From IMG/VR virus record IMGVR_UViG_3300017758_005199, positions 1 to 23,687 of that record: DNA of 23,687 bases; one strand, written 5' to 3'. Positions within the stretch are counted from its first letter, which is position 1; every line of letters begins with the position of its first letter. The translations under genes were made by a program, and so were the position numbers. Source of the DNA: a virus. The notes beneath the pieces were generated by a model. The model saw nothing but the letters and a program-made list of their open reading frames with translations. It was not told the origin of the DNA and did no database searches. Positions 6,991-15,637 of this stretch are shown in pieces.

Positions 6991-7366
6991 AAATAAACCA
7001 GACATGTATGCTGAAGATAAAGCAATTATGCCTTATGGTGATAGTGTAGCTGCTCCTAAAATAGAAGTAGAAAATATTGCATTATGGAAATCTGAAAAAG
7101 TAGGAAAAACAAACGAGTATTTTAAAAGCAGATTTGATGAAATTAAATCTGAATATTTAAAATTAATAGAAGAGTTTAAATGGAATGATTTAGTATATAA
7201 AGCTGAAATTCGATTTACACCTTCAAAAGGAAATACTTATTACCTTTATCAAAGAGAAAATGAAAAATTATTTTTATCTCTTATAGAACCTGAATATTGG
7301 GATCAAATTTATATTGGTTCTTTTAGATTAGATTCTAATGATAAATGGGAAAAAGTAGAAAGTTAA
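6983..7366 (+). CDS. DUF2452-like protein
   Basis: A 127-residue protein. The C-terminal half, AEIRFTPSKGNTYYLYQREN then FLSLIEPEYWDQIYIGSF and DSNDKW, fits the DUF2452 pattern of Y-x-A-E-I-x-F-x-P-x-x-G-x-x-YYLY followed by LSxIxPxEW. A preceding helix (TNEYFKSRFDEIKSEYLKL) is also typical. The biochemical role is unknown to me. It starts 8 bases before the clamp gene ends and closes that transcription unit; an 89-base gap follows. Confidence 0.7.
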   Translation: MSKNKPDMYAEDKAIMPYGDSVAAPKIEVENIALWKSEKVGKTNEYFKSRFDEIKSEYLKLIEEFKWNDLVYKAEIRFTPSKGNTYYLYQRENEKLFLSLIEPEYWDQIYIGSFRLDSNDKWEKVES

Positions 7367-7455
7367 TATATTTATAATAAAGTAACAATGTAGCTAGGGC
7401 ACAATGTTATGTTTTAATTAACCGACGATCTTAGGACGTCACAAATTTAAATGAT
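7367..7455 (+). promoter_or_regulatory. Leader/promoter region of hsp20
   Basis: This is the longest gap in the window. TATATTTA sits at 7367-7374 and an overlapping TATAAT at 7373-7378. The 16-mer at 7366-7381 recurs exactly at 15405-15420. Downstream, ACAATGT occurs twice (7385-7391 and 7401-7407), and GACG/CGTC arms (7424-7427 and 7437-7440) could pair weakly. A transcript from this site would have an unusually long leader (about 70 bases) for this window. There is no Shine-Dalgarno motif and no ORF in the gap. Confidence 0.4.
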
Positions 7456-7866
7456 ATGAGTACATTATTTTTAGAACGAAATCCGTTCGACATTTTAGTA
7501 AGGAATTTTTTCCAAGAAGCAGGAGCATACCGACCTCTTGCAGAATCCAAATTACCCCACCCTTTAGATATTTACGAAAGAGACAATGGTTTAGGCATTG
7601 ATATTGCTTGTACTGGAATCTCTAAAGAAGATATCGAAATTCTTATTGAGGGTAATATCATCAGAGTAAATTACGAAAGACCAAAAGATGAATTAGACGA
7701 TGTCTATATCCATAAGGGTATTGCCAAACGCTCATTCAACCTAGGTTGGAAAATTGATAGTAAGTTTGATTTAAGCACAGCAACAGCTGATTTTAAAAAC
7801 GGACTATTACAAATAGTTATACCTTATGCTGAAGGATCAAAGCCAAAAACTTTGAAAATTAAGTAA
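7456..7866 (+). CDS. Small heat-shock protein, Hsp20/alpha-crystallin family
   Basis: A 136-residue protein with a short N-terminal arm (LERNPFDILVRNFF) and an alpha-crystallin domain from about residue 37. That domain includes LDIYERDNGLGIDIACTGIS, the DIEILIEGNIIRV strand pair, KRSFNLGWKIDSK and ATADFKNGLLQIVIPYAE, which carries the conserved A-x(n)-G-L-L signature. The C-terminal tail ends KPKTLKIK; the I-x-I/V anchor is weak (LKIK). Hsp20 proteins form ATP-independent oligomers that hold unfolding proteins for refolding. T4-like cyanophages also carry Hsp20. Here it heads a folding block with GroES and GroEL and has its own leader region. Confidence 0.93.
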   Translation: MSTLFLERNPFDILVRNFFQEAGAYRPLAESKLPHPLDIYERDNGLGIDIACTGISKEDIEILIEGNIIRVNYERPKDELDDVYIHKGIAKRSFNLGWKIDSKFDLSTATADFKNGLLQIVIPYAEGSKPKTLKIK

Positions 7867-7906
7867 AAACAATTGTAAAAAAGCGTGTCCTAGCGCCATT
7901 GTTTTT
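7865..7906 (+). terminator. Possible terminator-like hairpin after hsp20
   Basis: AAAAACAAT (7865-7873, starting within the hsp20 stop codon) and ATTGTTTTT (7898-7906) form a perfect nine-pair stem with a 24-base loop, ending in a T run. The stem is almost all A-T and the loop is long, so it would be weak. The next promoter candidate begins two bases after the hairpin. Confidence 0.3.
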
Positions 7907-7920
7907 GTATATTCACGCAT
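7907..7920 (+). promoter_or_regulatory. Candidate promoter hexamer TATATT before the gene at 7921
   Basis: GTATATT at 7907-7913 lies seven bases before the ATG, nearly the same placement as before the clamp gene (six) and gp44 (seven). No convincing -33 element is present at the expected spacing. A transcript from here would be essentially leaderless and would carry groES, groEL and the genes after them. Confidence 0.35.
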
Positions 7921-8215
7921 ATGAAAAAATTTAAACAAATACAAACAATCACTGACCCTGTATTAGAACCTTATTTCATCACTAGAGATGAATATAGTTT
8001 TACTGTGAAAGAAAATGTAGCACCTAATTCTAACCATTTTAGAACGAAAGGAAAAGGGAAATCCTATGAGAAATCATTATCTTATTATCCTACATTTGAA
8101 GCCGCATTAAAAAAGATAGCTGTATTAAAGTTATCACAAAAAGAAAATTATACTTCAATAAATAGTTATATTGAAGAATATAATACAATTAGTAACCAAA
8201 TAAAAATTTTTACCG

Positions 8216-8238
<23 letters not shown>
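7921..8238 (+). CDS. Unknown protein, 105 aa, upstream of groES
   Basis: A basic 105-residue protein. The N-terminal half is strand-rich (EPYFITRDEYSFTVKENVAP); the segment SLSYYPTFEAALKKIAVLKL followed by a helix resembles small phage proteins with a YYPT-x-E-x-ALKxI core. I know no function for that group. The ORF overlaps groES by 23 bases, the largest overlap in the folding block, so the two are probably translated in coupled fashion. No signal peptide, membrane span or metal site is visible. Confidence 0.7.
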
Positions 8239-10118
<1,880 letters not shown>

Positions 10119-10136
10119 ATTTAAATTTAATTAATT

Positions 10137-10304
10137 ATGACAAAGCAAGAAATTTTCGAGCAAATTGGTGAACTGTATGAAACATTTGTAACAGAACACA
10201 ACACAACAACCAAAGCAGGAGCACAACGTGCTCGTAAAGCCATTGGTAGTATCAAGAAATTGGTAACAGATTATAGAAAAGCTTCAGTAAATGAAAGCAA
10301 ATAA
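10137..10304 (+). CDS. Hc1/histone H1-like small nucleoid protein, 55 aa
   Basis: A short frame from ATG at 10137 to TAA at 10302-10304, overlapping the next ORF by 14 bases. The peptide starts MTKQEIFEQIGELYETFVTE and continues TKAGAQRARKAIGSIKKLVT then DYRKAS. This helix-loop-helix pattern with a KAGxxRARKAxxxIxKL core matches the Hc1-type histone H1-like proteins of Bacteroidota, which share KAAGxRARKxxLELxKLxKxxRK and bind DNA non-specifically. The C-terminus stops at SVNESK and lacks the long lysine/alanine tail of some relatives. It probably packs or coats DNA. The call is from remembered pattern; the coding nature is supported by position and overlap. Confidence 0.72.
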   Translation: MTKQEIFEQIGELYETFVTEHNTTTKAGAQRARKAIGSIKKLVTDYRKASVNESK

Positions 10305-10569
10305 TCCTGAAATCAATGTTATTGAGGATAACGTTCTTATTGCCAGGCGAGTTCCCCCTGGTGATAAGTGGCGTTTAGTGGCTAATGAGCCAGATGGTAA
10401 AGTACATTCTTCTTTAACTGATACTTTAGAAGCATATATGATGGCAACTGGATTTAAAGGTGAATATAGATTAGCTCCTTTAAAAAGTGAATTATATGCC
10501 GTATCAACTACTGAAGAAGTAATAGAACCAGAACCAGAAAAAAGATATTCAATCTACGGGGAGTACTAA
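10291..10569 (+). CDS. Unknown protein, 92 aa
   Basis: A 92-residue protein with strand-forming segments (NVIEDNVLIARRVPPGDKWR) and a helix (LTDTLEAYMMATG), ending in an acidic tail with EPEPE. No catalytic or binding motif is recognised. It starts within the Hc1-like gene and ends 24 bases before gp44, closing the folding/nucleoid block. The second Met lies far downstream (about residue 49), so the ATG at 10291 is the only reasonable start. Confidence 0.65.
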   Translation: MKANNPEINVIEDNVLIARRVPPGDKWRLVANEPDGKVHSSLTDTLEAYMMATGFKGEYRLAPLKSELYAVSTTEEVIEPEPEKRYSIYGEY

Positions 10570-10579
10570 AATAAAAGTT

Positions 10580-10593
10580 GTATATTGGGGCAT
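10580..10593 (+). promoter_or_regulatory. Candidate promoter hexamer TATATT before gp44
   Basis: The 24-base gap contains TTGTATATTGGGG, with TATATT at 10581-10586, placed seven bases before the gp44 ATG at 10594. TATATTGG partly fits the Bacteroidota -7 element TAnnTTTG. No TTG element is seen at 19-21 bases upstream. This matches the arrangement before the sliding clamp gene and the gene at 7921. Confidence 0.35.
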
Positions 10594-11496
10594 ATGAAGC
10601 AACATACATTATTAAATGAAATTTATCGGCCTAATGATTTAGAAAATTATGTAGGCAATGCAACCCTAAAAGCATCTATAGGGAAACAATTAGAACAAAA
10701 TGATATTCAAAATTATTTATTCTATGGACCCGCGGGATGTGGTAAAACAACTTTAGCTAAAATTATTATTAATAACCTCGATTGTGAATCACTTTATATA
10801 AATGCGAGTGATGAACGAGGAATTGAAACTATCAGAGATAAGGTAGTAGGGTTTTCTTCTGTTGCTAGTTTAAAACCTTTAAAAGTAGTAATATTAGATG
10901 AATCTGATTTTTTAACAATTCAAGCACAAGCTTCTTTACGTAATGTAATTGAAACGTTCTCAAGAACTACTAGATTTATTTTAACATGTAATTTTGTAGA
11001 GAGAATTATTGATCCAATTCAATCACGTTGTCAAACATTTAAAATAGTTCCACCAACTAAAAAAGAAGTTGCAGTCCATATAGCTGGCATATGTGATAAA
11101 GAAAGTATAGGTTATGAAGTTCCAGCTTTGGGAAAACTAGTAAGCAAGTATTATCCAGACATTCGTAAAATGTTAAATGCAGTTCAAGCAAGTACAATAG
11201 ATGGTCATTTACAGCTTGATAAAGATTTACTAGTATCGTCCAGCTATATGGATTCTGTGCTTGAAAAGTTAAAACAAGATGATTTTAAAAATATTAGACA
11301 AATAATAGCAGATTCAGGAGTAAGTGATTTTGAAGAATTATTTCGATTTTTATATGATAATGCTTCAGAATACATGCCTAATAAAGAAGGAACAGCTGCT
11401 ATTTTAATTAATGAACATTTATATAAATCAAATTTTCGTATAGACAAAGAGATCAACTTAATGTCTTTAATCCAAACCTTAATAAATAATAAATAA
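10594..11496 (+). CDS. 44: Clamp loader ATPase subunit (T4 gp44-like)
   Basis: A 300-residue AAA+ protein (T4 gp44 is 319). The order is NEIYRPNDLENYVG (N-terminal RPxxLxxxVG motif), Walker A GPAGCGKT (45-52), NASDERGIETIR (70-81), Walker B VVILDESD (98-105), sensor 1 LTCNF (130-134) and the SRC motif (144-146) supplying the arginine finger. A C-terminal collar domain follows. With gp62 it would open the gp45 ring and load it on primed DNA. I chose the ATG at 10594 over an in-frame TTG at 10585, because the TTG lies inside the promoter-like TATATTG and the ATG gives the family's usual N-terminus. Confidence 0.96.
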   Translation: MKQHTLLNEIYRPNDLENYVGNATLKASIGKQLEQNDIQNYLFYGPAGCGKTTLAKIIINNLDCESLYINASDERGIETIRDKVVGFSSVASLKPLKVVILDESDFLTIQAQASLRNVIETFSRTTRFILTCNFVERIIDPIQSRCQTFKIVPPTKKEVAVHIAGICDKESIGYEVPALGKLVSKYYPDIRKMLNAVQASTIDGHLQLDKDLLVSSSYMDSVLEKLKQDDFKNIRQIIADSGVSDFEELFRFLYDNASEYMPNKEGTAAILINEHLYKSNFRIDKEINLMSLIQTLINNK

Positions 11497-11738
11497 TGGA
11501 ACAACAAGTTCAACAACCACAAATTGATTTAAAAAACACCCAAGCTGTTAAAACAAGTGATAATACTAATGTATTTCAACAAGGAGTAATTTTACGTAAA
11601 GTATCTAAGTTTGTAACTGGTACTCAAGAAGATGCATTAATGCCTATTCCTGTATTTTATGAAGCAAATACTGGTAAAATTTTAACTGATTCTGTACCTA
11701 AAGAACTAAGAGAAGAGTTAGCTGATGAACTTATTTGA
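11496..11738 (+). CDS. Unknown protein between the clamp-loader genes, 80 aa
   Basis: An 80-residue protein whose start overlaps the gp44 stop by one base (TAATG). It has a Gln-rich N-terminus (MEQQVQQPQ), then FQQGVILRKVSKFVTGTQ, PIPVFYEANTGKIL and an acidic helix KELREELADEL. I have a vague memory of similar short proteins in marine T4-like phages but cannot name a family. It overlaps gp62 by 14 bases. Being placed between two subunits of one complex, it may work with the clamp loader; this is inference. Confidence 0.7.
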   Translation: MEQQVQQPQIDLKNTQAVKTSDNTNVFQQGVILRKVSKFVTGTQEDALMPIPVFYEANTGKILTDSVPKELREELADELI

Positions 11739-12135
11739 TTGGCTTAAAGAGATTAACTCTAAAAAGTCACCTGTTGAGTCATTTAATGATGATGATTGGG
11801 AACAATTTAATTCATATATGATTCACAGGTTTCTTAGTATGAATACTGATCTTATCGAGTTAGTAAATGAGACACAATCCTTTCATCCTACTGAAAAAAA
11901 ACAAATTTATCAAGTTTACAAAGAATTTATTCCAAAAAATAATAAATGGAATAAATATATTAAACCCAATAAAAAATCCCCTAATAAAGATTTATTAGAA
12001 TATTTAAAAAACTATTTTAAACTATCTACTAGAGAAATTCTAGATTATTTACATATTTTAGATAATACAGAATTAATTCAAATATTAGGCCAATTAGGGG
12101 TAGATAGTAAAGAATCAAAAAAATTAATTAAATAA
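11725..12135 (+). CDS. 62: Clamp loader small subunit (T4 gp62-like)
   Basis: A 136-residue protein, shorter than T4 gp62 (187). Features shared with cyanophage-type gp62 are the opening LFDWLKEINSKKSP, DDWEQFNSYMIHRFLSMNTD and LVNETQS, KKQIYQVYKEFIPKNNKWNK, and a helical C-terminal region with YFKLSTREILDYLHIL. It has no ATPase motifs, as expected of the non-catalytic subunit. Position after gp44 strengthens the call, since sequence similarity across this family is weak. It would complete the loader ring and open the clamp interface. Confidence 0.75.
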   Translation: MNLFDWLKEINSKKSPVESFNDDDWEQFNSYMIHRFLSMNTDLIELVNETQSFHPTEKKQIYQVYKEFIPKNNKWNKYIKPNKKSPNKDLLEYLKNYFKLSTREILDYLHILDNTELIQILGQLGVDSKESKKLIK

Positions 12136-12141
12136 AATTTA

Positions 12142-12876
12142 ATGATAACTGTTATTTTAAATGGATATAAAAGACCATATGCCTTAGCTCAACAGTTAGA
12201 AGCAATAAAATCTCAAACCCTTCAAGCCCAAACTGTAATGATGTGGCAAAATAAAGGTAGTGAGTTTGATTTTGATTTAATTAATTCTACTCAACATGCA
12301 AGTTGTAATTCTAATTTAGGAGTATGGGCTAGATTTTCATATGCTTTAAATGCTAAAACCCCTTATATTTGTATTCTAGATGATGATACTATTCCGGGGA
12401 GTAAATGGCTAGAAAATTGTATTAGCACTATCCAACAATATGATGGATTATTAGGTACTATAGGAGTTAGATATGAAAGTAATGAAGCATATTGGCCCTC
12501 TCATAGGATAGGATGGGCAAACCCAAACGAAAATGTTGAACAAGTAGATATTGTAGGACATTCTTGGTTTTTTAGGAGAGAATGGCTTTCTACCTTTTGG
12601 AGAGAACTTCCTGAAATAGACCAATCAGTTTATGTAGGAGAAGATATTCATTTTTCTTATACTTTACAGAAATATTTAAATAAAAATACTTATGTTCCTC
12701 CCCATCCTGCTAATGATATTGAAATGTGGGGTAGTAAACCTGAAACAGCTTGGACTATAGGAAACGGCCCAGATAAAGTAGGAATATCCCAATCCCCAGA
12801 ATCTTTTGAGGCATTTAATAATATTTATTCTTTTTATATTAAAAAAGGATTTAAAATACTAAAAAATATTAATTAA
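12142..12876 (+). CDS. GT-A type glycosyltransferase (GT2-like), paralogue of the gene at 21990
   Basis: A 244-residue protein starting MITVILNGYKRPYALAQQLE, the first strand and helix of a GT-A fold. CILDDDTIPG carries the acidic nucleotide-sugar/metal motif (D80-D82). Later landmarks are DIVGHSWFFRREWLS, GEDIHFSYTLQKY and TYVPPHP. A second copy with the same landmarks lies at 21990-22760. The ED of GEDIHFSY is a candidate catalytic acid/base. Donor and acceptor are unknown. No membrane span or signal peptide is visible, so it should act in the cytoplasm. It begins six bases after gp62 and opens the glycan island. Confidence 0.85.
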   Translation: MITVILNGYKRPYALAQQLEAIKSQTLQAQTVMMWQNKGSEFDFDLINSTQHASCNSNLGVWARFSYALNAKTPYICILDDDTIPGSKWLENCISTIQQYDGLLGTIGVRYESNEAYWPSHRIGWANPNENVEQVDIVGHSWFFRREWLSTFWRELPEIDQSVYVGEDIHFSYTLQKYLNKNTYVPPHPANDIEMWGSKPETAWTIGNGPDKVGISQSPESFEAFNNIYSFYIKKGFKILKNIN

Positions 12877-12877
12877 A

Positions 12878-13789
12878 ATGGAAAAATCATTTATTTTACA
12901 TTCTAATGAAAAATATTTTGATATAGTATCTACTTGTATTAAATCAATAAGACAATACAGTAATTTACCTATTTACTTATATTTAATTAATAGTAATAAA
13001 AAATGCAATATAGCTGGTGTTACTACAATTAAATGGGATATATCATTCAAAGAACAAAAAAACAATTATATTGAAGAAGGTAATAACTTTTATATAAATA
13101 GAAACAGTAGCGAAATTTATAATATCCTAATCCAAAAACCATTAATTACTAAACATGCTTTAGAAAATTTTTCAGACATAGTAGCATATATTGATAGTGA
13201 CTCAATTGCTACTCCTTATGTAGAAAATATTTTTAATTATTTTAATCCTAGTGAATCTTATCCTTATTTTAGTCAAGGAATATACCAATTTTTACATTGG
13301 AATGGAAGAGGAGGAGCAATGGATGAAAATGATTTAAGTACCACTTTAGAACATCCTATAAGCGAATTATTTAGGTTAAATCAATATAATAGAATAGCTA
13401 GATTTTATAGACAAACTGGGTATTTTATAACAGGAAAAAACAATATAGATTTTTTAGAAGAATGGGATTGGATGTGTAAACATCCCACTATATTAAAAGA
13501 CACAGCTTACTATGCTCCTTTTCATGAAGAAACAGTATTAAATCCTTTACTTTGGGACAGAGAATTTTATAATGGCTTGCCTCTTGTATATATTAATGGT
13601 ACATTGGAGACAATAGATGAAATTTATTCTCATTTAGGTTTTACGGGAGATGTAAGAGATATAAGACCATGGCTAAAAATACCCGCTAATAAAGAAGAAT
13701 TATTATTTTTCCATGGGGAAAAAAGAATAAATGTAATGAATAAAATGATAACTAAACTAAATCAACTATATGAAACCGGAACTATTTGA
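12878..13789 (+). CDS. GT-A type glycosyltransferase-like protein (DxD, GT8-like)
   Basis: A 303-residue protein. The N-terminus is strand-helix-strand (SFILHSNEKYFDIVSTCIKS, then LPIYLYLINS). Residues 102-110, VAYIDSDSI, hold a DxD motif (D106, D108) of the kind that binds a metal and nucleotide-sugar. A segment near 195-240 includes TGYFITGKNNIDFLEEWDWM and FHEETVLNPLLW, typical of GT8-like and related enzymes. The C-terminal HGEKRIN could supply a late histidine ligand. The precise family is uncertain. It starts one base after the preceding GT gene stops and overlaps the next ORF by 20 bases. Confidence 0.75.
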   Translation: MEKSFILHSNEKYFDIVSTCIKSIRQYSNLPIYLYLINSNKKCNIAGVTTIKWDISFKEQKNNYIEEGNNFYINRNSSEIYNILIQKPLITKHALENFSDIVAYIDSDSIATPYVENIFNYFNPSESYPYFSQGIYQFLHWNGRGGAMDENDLSTTLEHPISELFRLNQYNRIARFYRQTGYFITGKNNIDFLEEWDWMCKHPTILKDTAYYAPFHEETVLNPLLWDREFYNGLPLVYINGTLETIDEIYSHLGFTGDVRDIRPWLKIPANKEELLFFHGEKRINVMNKMITKLNQLYETGTI

Positions 13790-14000
13790 AATGTTAATGG
13801 CACAAGCAGTGGCCGAAAGAACAAAAGCAATTCTTACTTTAAACTTATTAAGCGAACACCCCGCTGGAATTGGAGACCATTCAACAGATGATTTTTATAA
13901 TAATGCTAATGAAGCATTATCCGTTTTAGTAGATGCAGATGATAAAATTGAGACATTAAATAAATATTTTACATTACCAAAAGAACAAGTTAATGGGTGA
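13770..14000 (+). CDS. Unknown conserved-looking phage protein, 76 aa
   Basis: A 76-residue, mostly helical acidic protein. The middle reads LNLLSEHPAGIGDHSTDDFY and the end VLVDADDKIETLNKYF. I recall short phage proteins with a GIGDHST core and a DAxDKxETLxxYF tail, but no function. It overlaps the GT gene by 20 bases and the following gene by 8. It sits with DNA and nucleotide genes rather than sugar genes, so a replication-related role is more likely. Confidence 0.7.
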   Translation: MKPELFEMLMAQAVAERTKAILTLNLLSEHPAGIGDHSTDDFYNNANEALSVLVDADDKIETLNKYFTLPKEQVNG

Positions 14001-14424
14001 TATAGTATCAAAAGCATTTGAATTAGAAGAAAACGCTAAACTAAAAGGTATGAGTGATAGAGAGATTATGGATGCAAAAAATCCAGATGCAGCAGCAGTT
14101 AGAAAATTTGAAAAAGACTATCCTGAATTATCTCAAGAATTTAGGGAAATACAAAATGAAATGTATGAAATGTTTGCTCGTAAACATCTTGATTATGGTC
14201 TAAATAATATCGCTTTAGGAGGAGATTTGACTAATGATGATGATAAAAAGTTTTCACTTACTGGTTTAACTATTAGATTAACTGATAAAATTAGTAGATT
14301 AAAAAATTTGCTTATTAATGGTAAAAACTTTGTTAAAGGCGAAGGAATGGAGGACACGTTTATTGATATAGCTAATTATGGAATAATTGGTTTATTAGTA
14401 GGACGTGACAAATGGAAAAAATAA
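13993..14424 (+). CDS. Nmad1/DUF1599-like protein
   Basis: A 143-residue helical protein. The conserved-looking core is ARKHLDYGLNNIALGG (about 62-77), then LTIRLTDKISRLKNLL, and FIDIANYGIIGLLVGRDKW at the C-terminus. This order (K-x-x-DYG, R-x-x-DK-x-x-RLKNL, D-x-DIANY) fits the DUF1599 family, also called nucleotide modification associated domain 1, which is related to MazG/dUTPase-like all-alpha nucleotide hydrolases. The acidic residues of DKI and DIANY could bind metal. If right, it adds to the evidence for base modification or pool cleansing alongside queE, folE and mazG. Assignment is by pattern memory. Confidence 0.6.
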   Translation: MGDIVSKAFELEENAKLKGMSDREIMDAKNPDAAAVRKFEKDYPELSQEFREIQNEMYEMFARKHLDYGLNNIALGGDLTNDDDKKFSLTGLTIRLTDKISRLKNLLINGKNFVKGEGMEDTFIDIANYGIIGLLVGRDKWKK

Positions 14425-14427
14425 ATT

Positions 14428-15396
14428 TTGGCTAGAAAAATACCTAAAATAGTAAGGGAGATTCGTTCGAATCCTCCCCAAGAGATTAATTTTGCTTATC
14501 AAAAGAATGTCTCATACTCACAAATGTCTATATTTCGTGGTTGTCCATATCGTTGGAAGTTACAATATAAAGACAAAATAAAGGCATTCACTTCATCAAT
14601 CCATACCGTATTTGGAACTGCTATACATGAAGTACTCCAGCATTATTTAGATGTAATGTTTGATACAAGTGCGGCGGGTGCCGACAGAATTGATCTAGAA
14701 GAATTATTCAATGAAAAATTTATTGAAGAATATCAATCCCAATACAAACGAAACAAAAATCAGCATTTTTCATCTGCTGAAGAAATGAGAGAATTTTATG
14801 AAGATGGAATTGGTATTTTAAATTGGTTTAAGAAAAAACGTGCTAAATATTTTTCTAGAAGAGGATGGCATTTAGTTGGTTGCGAAGTACCTTTAGTTAT
14901 TTCCCCAAATAAAATGTATACTAACATAAAATATACAGGTTTCCTTGATGTGGTATTATATAATGAAAAATACAATACATTTAAAATTATAGATATTAAA
15001 ACTAGTACTCGTGGTTGGAAAGAACGAGATAAAAAGAATGAAGATAAACAATATCAATTATTATTGTATAAACAATTTTTTAGTGAGCAATATGGTATTC
15101 CTTTAAAGGATATTGAAATTGAGTTTTTTATTGTAAAGAGAAAAGTATTATCGTTTGATGATGAAAATATTATGTCCCCTCACCAGGCATATAGGGTACA
15201 AACATTCAGTCCACCTAGTGGGAAAATAAAATTAAGTAGAGCTAAAAAAGCTATAGATAATTTTATAAAAGAATGCTTTGTATCAAGTGGTGAAATAAAA
15301 GAAATTGAATATCCTAAATCACCTTCAAAGTGGAATTGTACTTTTTGCCCCTTTAAAGAAAATTTAGAACTTTGTGGAGAAGGGTTAAAATTTTAG
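14428..15396 (+). CDS. Cas4/RecB-type PD-(D/E)XK nuclease with Fe-S cysteines
   Basis: A 322-residue protein with the full nuclease signature: SYSQMSIFRGCPYRWKL (SxSxxxxxxxCPxxW), GTAIHEVLQHY (H67), GFLDVVLY (D174), IIDIKTS (D189, K191) and QYQLLLYKQF. Four cysteines are arranged as in Cas4/AddB Fe-S nucleases: C39 near the start, and C304, C307, C316 at the end (CTFCPFKENLELC). It should be an exonuclease or end-processing nuclease with a 4Fe-4S cluster. I accept a TTG start at 14428, four bases after the previous stop; the next in-frame Met (residue 33) would cut off part of the first motif. Similar genes occur in marine T4-like phages. Confidence 0.88.
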   Translation: MARKIPKIVREIRSNPPQEINFAYQKNVSYSQMSIFRGCPYRWKLQYKDKIKAFTSSIHTVFGTAIHEVLQHYLDVMFDTSAAGADRIDLEELFNEKFIEEYQSQYKRNKNQHFSSAEEMREFYEDGIGILNWFKKKRAKYFSRRGWHLVGCEVPLVISPNKMYTNIKYTGFLDVVLYNEKYNTFKIIDIKTSTRGWKERDKKNEDKQYQLLLYKQFFSEQYGIPLKDIEIEFFIVKRKVLSFDDENIMSPHQAYRVQTFSPPSGKIKLSRAKKAIDNFIKECFVSSGEIKEIEYPKSPSKWNCTFCPFKENLELCGEGLKF

Positions 15397-15404
15397 AGAT
15401 ATAC

Positions 15405-15439
15405 ATATATTTATAATAAACGTTTTAATAATAAAGATT
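15405..15439 (+). promoter_or_regulatory. Candidate promoter and operator before the RHH gene
   Basis: The 43-base gap holds TATATTTA (15406-15413) and an overlapping TATAAT, within a 16-base sequence identical to 7366-7381. Immediately downstream is a perfect eight-base palindrome, AAACGTTT (15418-15425), a reasonable operator candidate since the next gene encodes a ribbon-helix-helix protein. Confidence 0.4.
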
Positions 15440-15625
15440 ATGCCAACAAAAGACATGACACTTACAAGTGTAAAAGTTAAAAGCGATTTATTTGAGAACT
15501 TCAAGATTGAATGTGTAAAGCGTAAATTTTCATTCCAAAAACTTGCCGATCGGGCTATTTATTTGTATCTTACAGATGAAGATTTTCGTAAACAAATTTC
15601 TAATCAAAATACTCTCGAATTATAA
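15440..15625 (+). CDS. Ribbon-helix-helix DNA-binding protein
   Basis: A 61-residue protein with the classic layout: a short strand (TLTSVKVKS), helix 1 (DLFENFKIECVKRK), a turn beginning FSFQ, and helix 2 (KLADRAIYLYLTDEDF). Such Arc/CopG-type proteins dimerise through the strand and bind short inverted repeats. The AAACGTTT palindrome just upstream is a possible autoregulatory site. It may control the glycosyltransferase genes that follow after 12 bases. Identity is by secondary-structure pattern and short motifs. Confidence 0.65.
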   Translation: MPTKDMTLTSVKVKSDLFENFKIECVKRKFSFQKLADRAIYLYLTDEDFRKQISNQNTLEL

Positions 15626-15637
15626 ATCCAAAAATTA

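Noticed and set aside
7366-7381. T4-type late promoters (TATAAATA) on the minus strand at 7369-7376 and 15408-15415
   Set aside because: No minus-strand genes exist in the window. The octamers are the reverse of the AT-rich plus-strand element and are better explained as part of it.
10585-10593. TTG start for gp44 at 10585 (adds Met-Gly-His)
   Set aside because: The TTG is part of the TATATTG promoter-like sequence, and the ATG at 10594 gives the normal clamp-loader N-terminus.
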